Assembly (NCBI GenBank): GCA_030603065.1
Contig: JAUVYN010000008.1
Location: 1-64,000 of the forward strand
From: Pseudomonas sp.
GTDB lineage: Bacteria > Pseudomonadota > Gammaproteobacteria > Pseudomonadales > Pseudomonadaceae
Length of the DNA stretch: 64,000 nucleotides
Direction of reading: 5' to 3'
Positions 58,461 to 64,000 of the stretch are shown here, in pieces (the stretch's first letter is position 1; each line of letters starts with the position of its first letter). The position numbers and the translations under genes were made by a program. The notes under the pieces were generated by a model. It did no database searches and was not told the DNA's origin. It was given only the letters and a program-made list of their open reading frames with translations.

Positions 58461-59465
58461 ATGACTATCAAGGTAGGTATCAACGGCTTCGGCCGGATCG
58501 GCAAGCTGGCACTGCGGGCGGCCTGGGGCTGGCCGGAGCTGGAGTTCGTGCAGATCAACGACCCTTCAGGCGACGCGGCAACCCACGCCCACCTGCTGAA
58601 TTTCGATTCGGTGCATGGGCGCTGGCATCACCAGGCCAGGGCCGAGGGAGATTCCATCGACGTCGAGGGCAAGCGCATTCGTCTCACTGCCCAGCGCAAG
58701 ATCGCCGAGGTCGACTGGTCGGGCTGCGACCTGGTGATCGAGTCCAGTGGCGTGAACAAGAGCGTCGCCGTGCTGCAGGGCTATCTGGACCAGGGCGTGA
58801 AGCGCGTAGTGGTCAGCGCGCCGGTGAAGGAGCAGGGCGCGCTGAACATCGTGCTTGGCGTCAACCATGACCGCTTCGATCCGGCGCAGCACCGCATCGT
58901 CACGGCGGCCTCCTGCACCACCAACTGCCTGGCGCCGGTGGTCAAGGTGCTGCAGGAGAAGATCGGTATCCGCCACGGGTCGATCACCACTATCCACGCG
59001 CTGACCAACACCCAGAGCATCCTTGATCAGCCGCATAAGGACCTGCGCCGGGCAAGGGCCTGCGGTATGAGCCTGATCCCCACCAGCACAGGGTCAGCCA
59101 CTGCGATTGCAGAAATCTTTCCGGAGCTGCGGGGCAAGCTTAATGGACATGCCGTGCGGATACCCCTGGAAAACGGCTCGCTCACCGATTGCGTCTTCGA
59201 GGTCGAAAAGCCGACCACGGTGGAGGAGGTCAATGGCTGGTTCAGGGACGCCGCGACTGGCGAGCTCAAGGACATCCTCGGCTATGAAGAGCGGCCGCTG
59301 GTGTCCATCGACTACCGCACCGACCCGCGCTCGTCCATCGTCGATGCGCTCTCGACCATGGTGGTCAACGGCACCCAGGTGAAGATCTATGCCTGGTACG
59401 ACAACGAGTGGGGCTACGCCAACCGCACCGTGGAGCTGGCGCGTCTGGTCGGCGCGGCGGGCTGA
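58461..59465 (+). CDS. Arsenic-operon glyceraldehyde-3-phosphate dehydrogenase
   Basis: The 334-residue enzyme has the NAD motif [13 protein letters not shown], the catalytic Cys152 in [21 protein letters not shown] and [11 protein letters not shown]. In ars operons with arsJ, GAPDH uses arsenate instead of phosphate to make 1-arseno-3-phosphoglycerate, which ArsJ exports. The ATG at 58461 has GAGGG at good spacing. It stops 2 bp before arsJ, so the two are tightly coupled. It is probably a dedicated copy rather than the glycolytic one. Confidence 0.93.
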   Translation: MTIKVGINGFGRIGKLALRAAWGWPELEFVQINDPSGDAATHAHLLNFDSVHGRWHHQARAEGDSIDVEGKRIRLTAQRKIAEVDWSGCDLVIESSGVNKSVAVLQGYLDQGVKRVVVSAPVKEQGALNIVLGVNHDRFDPAQHRIVTAASCTTNCLAPVVKVLQEKIGIRHGSITTIHALTNTQSILDQPHKDLRRARACGMSLIPTSTGSATAIAEIFPELRGKLNGHAVRIPLENGSLTDCVFEVEKPTTVEEVNGWFRDAATGELKDILGYEERPLVSIDYRTDPRSSIVDALSTMVVNGTQVKIYAWYDNEWGYANRTVELARLVGAAG

Positions 59466-59467
59466 AG

Positions 59468-60709
59468 ATGGGCATGCTCGCGCAGCTGTCTCCGGGAGTC
59501 CGGCAGTATCTGGTAGTCACCGGTAACTACTGGGCCTTTACCCTGACCGACGGTGCGCTGCGCATGCTCGTCGTACTGCATTTCCATGCGCTGGGCTACA
59601 GCCCGCTGGAGATTGCGGCGCTGTTTCTGTTCTACGAGATCTTCGGTGTGGTGACCAACCTGGTTGGCGGCTACCTGGGCGCGCGGATCGGGCTGAACCG
59701 GACCATGAACCTCGGCCTGGCGTTGCAGGTGGTTGCCCTGCTGATGCTGACGGTCCCCAGTGCCTCGCTGACGGTGATCTGGGTAATGGCTGCCCAGGCG
59801 CTGTCGGGTATTGCCAAGGACCTGAACAAGATGAGCGCCAAGAGCGCCATCAAGCTGCTGGTGCCGGATGCCGACCAGGGCGGTCTGTACAAGTGGGTGG
59901 CCTTGCTGACCGGTTCGAAGAATGCCTTGAAGGGGGTCGGTTTTTTTCTTGGTGGCTTGCTGCTGGCGCTGCTGGGCTTTACCGGTGCGGTGCTGGCGAT
60001 GTCACTCGCCCTGGGGCTGGTCTGGCTCGCCAGTCTGTTTCTGCTCGGGCGTGATCTGGGCAAGGCCACCGCCAAGCCCAAATTCCGTGAACTGCTGTCC
60101 AAGAGCCGGCAGATCAATGTGCTCTCGGCGGCCCGCCTGTTCCTCTTCGGCGCCCGTGACGTCTGGTTCGTCATCGCGCTGCCGGTCTACCTGAGCGCGG
60201 TGTTCGGCTGGGACCACTGGGCGGTCGGCAGCTTCATGGCCGCCTGGGTGATCGGCTACGGGATTGTCCAGTCGCAGGCGCCGGCCATCACCGGCAAGCG
60301 GTCGGGACGGGTTCCGGGTGGGCTCGCCGCCTGTCTCTGGGCTGCCGCGCTGGCTGTACTGCCTGCCTCGATCGCACTGGGCATGTACGCGGGGCTGCCG
60401 GTCGAATGGGCGTTGCTGGGCGGCCTGCTGCTGTTCGGTGTGCTGTTCGCCGTCAACTCCTCGCTGCACAGCTACCTGATCGTGTCCTACGCCAGGGCCG
60501 ATGGCGTCTCGCTCGACGTCGGCTTCTACTACATGTCCAATGCCATGGGGCGGTTGATCGGCACGCTGCTGTCCGGCTGGGTCTACCAGCGCTGGGGACT
60601 CGAAGCCTGCCTCTGGGTCTCCAGCGCTTTCGTCGCGCTGGCTGCACTAATCTCCCTCGGGTTACCACGTGAGCGGCGGGGGACCCGAGCGACACCCGTC
60701 GGCAGCTAG
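59468..60709 (+). CDS. arsJ: ArsJ organoarsenical efflux permease
   Basis: The 413-residue MFS-type protein has about twelve helices and the ArsJ pattern: VRQYLVVTGNYWAFTLTDGALRMLVVLHFHALGYSP, GGYLGARIGLNRTMN, ALSGIAKDLNKMSAKSAIK, and FVIALPVYLSAVFGWDHW. It exports 1-arseno-3-phosphoglycerate, which then breaks down outside to arsenate. It is the last gene of the operon. A second start at 59474 is possible. Confidence 0.94.
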   Translation: MGMLAQLSPGVRQYLVVTGNYWAFTLTDGALRMLVVLHFHALGYSPLEIAALFLFYEIFGVVTNLVGGYLGARIGLNRTMNLGLALQVVALLMLTVPSASLTVIWVMAAQALSGIAKDLNKMSAKSAIKLLVPDADQGGLYKWVALLTGSKNALKGVGFFLGGLLLALLGFTGAVLAMSLALGLVWLASLFLLGRDLGKATAKPKFRELLSKSRQINVLSAARLFLFGARDVWFVIALPVYLSAVFGWDHWAVGSFMAAWVIGYGIVQSQAPAITGKRSGRVPGGLAACLWAAALAVLPASIALGMYAGLPVEWALLGGLLLFGVLFAVNSSLHSYLIVSYARADGVSLDVGFYYMSNAMGRLIGTLLSGWVYQRWGLEACLWVSSAFVALAALISLGLPRERRGTRATPVGS

Positions 60710-60922
60710 CAGCGTCTCCGAGAGGCGAAAGCAGTGTCGCCGATCAGATACGATCGAGGCGCTGTTCATGCCTGTGGCAGGAGCTTGGCATTATTGATAT
60801 CTCTGGCTTCACAGGGCTGGTCCGCCAATTGGAACTTTTGCCGCTTCGTTTTTTCAAATTGTCTCCGGATCGTACCGGCTTTTGAGCCAGGCCGGCAGCT
60901 ACCCGTCCGAGGAGAAAACGCC

Positions 60923-61759
60923 ATGCACAGCTTCCAGTTATCCCATTCCCGAGCGAGTCTCGGACTCGCGCTCATGCTCACGATGCTATTCATCCTGCTG
61001 GTCCTGCAGGCGCCAGCATCCAGAGCGGATGAGGCTGCGATGCGTGACAAGGTCGCGATCATCACCGGAACCAGTTACGGACTTGGCAGGGAGCTTGCGC
61101 TGCTGGGTTCCAAGCATGGCATGAAGCTGGTCATGGTCGACATGCGGCCAGAACCTTCGGAGCAACTTGCCGAACAGATACGCACGCAGGGTGGTCAGGC
61201 GATGGTTGTGGAAGCTGACCTGGCATTACCGGAAAGCCGGGCGAGGGTTATTGAAGCGGCAATGGAGCAGTACGGTCGAATCGACTATCTGTTCAATAAC
61301 GCAGGCTACTCCTATCTCGCTACGCTGGAACAGATGGATCTGGAGCAGGCCAGACACCAGATGGATGTCAACTTCTGGGCCTATGCGGACCTTGCGCAAC
61401 GCGTGATACCTATCATGCGCGAGCAGGGCGGTGGCACCATACTCAATGTATCTTCGATTCTCGGGATGCGCCCCGGGTCACCTGTCATGGGGCATTACGC
61501 AGCCACCAAGCACGCGCTGCACGGACTGTTTCAAAGCGCCGCAGCTGAGCTCAGGCCGGAGAATATCAAGGTATTCGTTGCCGCGCCCGCCGGCATGCGC
61601 ACGCACATCAGCAAGCACTCGGTCGGGCCGGCGGTCAGCGGTGAAGACCGCGCCGCCGATTGGGAGGATCCGGCTATTCCCGCCCGAGACATCTTCGAGA
61701 TGATTCAGCAGGACACCGATCAGGTCATCTTCAACCCAGGATACATCGGACGGCAGTGA
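60923..61759 (+). CDS. Short-chain dehydrogenase with N-terminal signal/anchor
   Basis: The 278-residue protein is a classical SDR: cofactor motif TGTSYGLG, NNAGYSYL, NVSSILGM (Ser) and YAATKHAL (Tyr and Lys of the catalytic tetrad). Before it is an unusual N terminus with a hydrophobic stretch LGLALMLTMLFILLVLQAP and ASRADEAAM, like a signal peptide or membrane anchor. GAGGAG precedes the ATG at 60923, supporting that start. Substrate and location are unknown. No clear operon partner; the upstream 213-bp gap shows no gene. Confidence 0.82.
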   Translation: MHSFQLSHSRASLGLALMLTMLFILLVLQAPASRADEAAMRDKVAIITGTSYGLGRELALLGSKHGMKLVMVDMRPEPSEQLAEQIRTQGGQAMVVEADLALPESRARVIEAAMEQYGRIDYLFNNAGYSYLATLEQMDLEQARHQMDVNFWAYADLAQRVIPIMREQGGGTILNVSSILGMRPGSPVMGHYAATKHALHGLFQSAAAELRPENIKVFVAAPAGMRTHISKHSVGPAVSGEDRAADWEDPAIPARDIFEMIQQDTDQVIFNPGYIGRQ

Positions 61760-61779
61760 GGTTTGCCGCCTGGGGCTGG

Positions 61780-62172
61780 TCAGTCGCGCTCGACCAGCTC
61801 CAGTATTCCACCGACGATGTCGGTCATGGTGATGATGCCTACCAGCTCATTGGCGTTCGTTACCAGAATGCGGTGAATGTCCATGTTTACCATCAAGCGA
61901 GCAACGTGCTTGACGTCGAGCTCCCGCGAGACGATCAGCGCCGGCTTCTGGCAGATGTCATAGACGTTTAGCAGATCGATGTCGCCTTCTTCGGCTACGA
62001 TCGTCTTCAGAATGTTGTTGTAGGTGACGATACCGTAGGCGTCGTGCTCGTTGCCCTTGTCCACCACCAGCGACTTGATCCCGTGCTGCCGCATCAGCAG
62101 CATTGCTTCGCGTACTGACGCAAAGGGCGAGATGGTCTTTACTCGGGGTTTCATGATGTCCTTTACCAGCAT
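61780..62172 (-). CDS. Two-CBS-domain protein
   Basis: The 130-residue protein consists of a tandem CBS pair: VKDIMKPRVKTISPFASVREAM to GIVTYNNILKTIV, then VYDICQKPALIVSRELDVKHVARLMVNMDIHRILVT to GIITMTDIVGGILE. Such pairs bind adenine nucleotides and regulate enzymes or transporters. It is the last gene of the operon with the P-II-like and DUF1538 genes (10-bp gap), so it probably senses energy or a second messenger for the transporter. Confidence 0.9.
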   Translation of the reverse strand: MLVKDIMKPRVKTISPFASVREAMLLMRQHGIKSLVVDKGNEHDAYGIVTYNNILKTIVAEEGDIDLLNVYDICQKPALIVSRELDVKHVARLMVNMDIHRILVTNANELVGIITMTDIVGGILELVERD

Positions 62173-62181
62173 GGCGGTCTC

Positions 62182-62529
62182 CTAGAGTTCGTCTTTGAGC
62201 AGGCGCTCGAACTGTTCGATCTGGCGGTGTTCGATACCGGCGATATGTTCCAATGGCAGGGTGAAGCAGATGCCGCGGCTGTGGGATTTCAATTCAAGGT
62301 CGGTGACGATGCGTTTCATCACGCGCAACGAGAGTTTCTTCTCGAGCACGAATATCAGCACCGACTGACTGCCTTCATAGGTCAGCCCGAAGAATGTCTT
62401 CTTCTCCGCTGCACCGATGCCGCGGCCATTGAGAATGGTCACACCTGTGGCTCCTGCTGCCTTGGCCGAAGAAATGGCTTTCTCTTCAAGATCTTCGGCG
62501 AGCATGGCGACCAGCACCGAGAATTTCAT
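62182..62529 (-). CDS. P-II-like (GlnB-fold) regulatory protein
   Basis: The 115-residue protein has P-II-like strands and the phosphate-loop-like GATGVTILNGRGIGAAEKKTFFG, then SQSVLIFVLEKKL and GICFTLPLEHIAGI. The classical uridylylated T-loop Tyr is not evident, so it belongs to the P-II-like group rather than GlnB/GlnK. Its ATG overlaps the DUF1538 stop (TGATG), so it is coupled to the membrane protein and is likely to bind its cytoplasmic side in a nucleotide-dependent way. Confidence 0.85.
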   Translation of the reverse strand: MKFSVLVAMLAEDLEEKAISSAKAAGATGVTILNGRGIGAAEKKTFFGLTYEGSQSVLIFVLEKKLSLRVMKRIVTDLELKSHSRGICFTLPLEHIAGIEHRQIEQFERLLKDEL

Positions 62530-64000
62530 CAGCTTGCTCCTTGGTTGCGAGTGCTCCGCTCCATGACGATAGCGTAGAGCAGAACGGTGACGATTGGGAA
62601 AATCGAGGCGAAGGCGATCAGGCCGAACCCGTCGATCAGGACGCTGCGTCCATCGATCTGGCTCGCCAGACCTATGCCCAGCGCGGTGACCAGTGGAACC
62701 GTGACCTCAGAGGTGGTCACTCCCCCCAGGTCGAAGGCCAATGGCACGATGTAACGTGGTGCCAGTGCGGTAAGAAAGATGACCAGGGCGTAGCCGCCCA
62801 TGATGTAGTAATGGATCGAATCTCCGGTGATGATTCTGTGGACCCCAATGGTAATGCCGATGGCGACCCCCGCCGCCACCAGTAGGCGGATATGGTTCCC
62901 GTTGAGCTTACCCGACGCCGCTTCCTCTGCCTGATTGCCAATTGCGATGAGGGCAGGCTCGGCCATGGTCGTGGCGAAGCCGATGCAGAACGCGAACAAG
63001 TAAACGTAAAGCAGCGTGTCCAGCCCGATCAGTTGCTCGGCCATGCTGCGCCCGACTGGAAACAGACCGAGCTTGAGCCCGACTACGAAGGCGTACAGCC
63101 CTAGAATGACCATGGCGAAGCCGAGCGCTACGCGGCGGGCGTAGGGAATCGCCTTGCGAATCACGCCATACTGGAAGAACAGAATCACTGCGATGATCGG
63201 CAAGACGTCGCGGAGCATCAGCGCCAGATCGCCAAGCATGCCGAGGGCGTAGCCCAGCGGGGTCCTGGCAGAGGGCAGGGCATCTTCCGCCTCCCGCAGA
63301 GCGCGGCTGTCGGCAAGAGTCTGTGGGTCGACCGGCATCAGATCGTAGACGAGAATGCCGTAAAGCTGTACCGCTATCATTGGCACCATGACCGCCAGGG
63401 CGACCAGGCCAAAGCCATGGGCAAGTGGATTTCGACCGCGGATGGAGGCTGCGAGGCCAATGCCCAGCGCGGCGATAAGCGGTACGGTAACGATATTGGT
63501 GGTCACTCCACCGGAGTCGTAGGCCAGCCCGACTATTTCCTCCGGCGCGAAGAATGTCACCGTAACGACCAGCAGGTACCCAATGATCATGTACCAGTGC
63601 AGCGCGTGGCCGAGTAGGGTCCGCAACACACCGAGCGCTACCACCAGCCCGACCGAGAAGGCTACCAGCAGCCGCAGCACGAAGCCGTTGATGCGCCCCT
63701 CGCTGATCGCTTCCGCCTGCTCTGCAACGGCGATGAGGGCCGGCTCGGCGATGACCGCGGCAAAGCCCAGCGAAAAACCGAACCCCATCAGCAGCGGCAG
63801 TGAACCCCGCCGAGCGAAGGCATTGGAAAGATTCTTGCCGACCGGAAAAATGCCGAGCTCAAGCCCCTGAAGGAAAATCGCTACGCCCAGCACGACGATA
63901 CCGAGCCCTACCAGCATGCTGCCAAGGCCGTCCGGTACCTGACGAATCACGAGCGCCTGGAACAGCCCCACTACCAGGATGATCGGTAGCAGGTTTCGAA
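62529..64000 (-). CDS. DUF1538 duplicated membrane protein, 5' end beyond the window
   Basis: At least 490 residues with about fourteen helices in two homologous halves. Each half has FPVG (IFPVGKNLSNAF and LFPVGRSMAEQL), AEPALIA (AVIAEPALIAVAEQAE and TMAEPALIAIGNQAE), and DSGGVTTNIVTVP / DLGGVTTSEVTVP. This is the DUF1538 putative transporter family. A GTG at 63971 is in frame, but the sequence before it (LLPIILVV) is a continuing membrane helix, so the true start lies outside. Function unknown; cotranscribed with P-II-like and CBS genes. Confidence 0.88.
   Translation of the reverse strand, partial: RNLLPIILVVGLFQALVIRQVPDGLGSMLVGLGIVVLGVAIFLQGLELGIFPVGKNLSNAFARRGSLPLLMGFGFSLGFAAVIAEPALIAVAEQAEAISEGRINGFVLRLLVAFSVGLVVALGVLRTLLGHALHWYMIIGYLLVVTVTFFAPEEIVGLAYDSGGVTTNIVTVPLIAALGIGLAASIRGRNPLAHGFGLVALAVMVPMIAVQLYGILVYDLMPVDPQTLADSRALREAEDALPSARTPLGYALGMLGDLALMLRDVLPIIAVILFFQYGVIRKAIPYARRVALGFAMVILGLYAFVVGLKLGLFPVGRSMAEQLIGLDTLLYVYLFAFCIGFATTMAEPALIAIGNQAEEAASGKLNGNHIRLLVAAGVAIGITIGVHRIITGDSIHYYIMGGYALVIFLTALAPRYIVPLAFDLGGVTTSEVTVPLVTALGIGLASQIDGRSVLIDGFGLIAFASIFPIVTVLLYAIVMERSTRNQGAS

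Noticed and set aside
63969..63971. GTG as true start of the DUF1538 gene
   Set aside because: The codons before it continue a membrane helix in frame to the window edge, so the gene begins outside.

Overview
This window is a stretch of core chromosome from a GC-rich gammaproteobacterium of the Pseudomonas group. The gene order from the ZapA/6S RNA/5-formyl-THF cyclo-ligase block through ygfB-pepP-ubiH-visC, the iron ABC genes and gcvT-gcvH-gcvP follows the order I know from Pseudomonas chromosomes. The adjacent divergent serA/FAD oxidase and rpiA/ilvA pairs point the same way. A halotolerant Halopseudomonas-like species is my best guess, but this rests on gene order and protein character, not on a search. 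No rRNA, tRNA, CRISPR array, prophage or insertion sequence was recognised.

Layout. 0-13 kb is a carbohydrate island: a DksA-like zinc-finger protein (cut by the window edge), a large membrane protein, an alpha-glucan phosphorylase homologue lacking the usual PLP lysine, a GH65 glycoside phosphorylase coupled to a PfkB sugar kinase and an MscS channel, a PQQ-type sugar dehydrogenase, and a two-headed HAD protein (beta-phosphoglucomutase-like plus trehalose-6-phosphate phosphatase-like). 13-16 kb is an NfeD protease/slipin/membrane protein operon. 16-28 kb is mixed: a 2OG-Fe(II) oxygenase, a second MscS protein, a GAF-EAL phosphodiesterase, a frameshifted lipoprotein gene, SelO, several transporters and a FrnE-like oxidoreductase. 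28-39 kb carries glyoxylate, serine and pentose-phosphate genes (glcB, serA, D-2-hydroxyglutarate dehydrogenase, rpiA). 39-43 kb has ilvA, a diguanylate cyclase and an EVE protein. 43-50 kb holds a 29-codon membrane peptide gene, ygfA, 6S RNA, zapA, a ZapB-like gene, ygfB, pepP, ubiH and visC. 49-52 kb is a Fur-type promoter driving an Fe3+ binding protein and permease. 52-57 kb is gcvT-gcvH-gcvP. 57-61 kb is an arsenate operon (arsR-arsH-gap-arsJ). 61-64 kb has an SDR with a signal anchor and a CBS/P-II-like/DUF1538 operon that runs off the end.

Two observations stand out. First, the 468-bp gcvH-gcvP gap contains two inverted copies of a 98-99 bp element. Each has 23-bp arms paired at 22 of 23 positions around a 52-53 bp core, and the two copies keep the loops while changing both strands of all three helices. 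That is compensatory covariation and implies a conserved fold. Second, the GH65 gene and the HAD-TPP fusion gene together carry the three modules that, as I recall, form one polypeptide in mycobacterial OtsB1. Here they are split and accompanied by a sugar kinase and an osmotic channel, suggesting an uncharacterised disaccharide or compatible-solute pathway.
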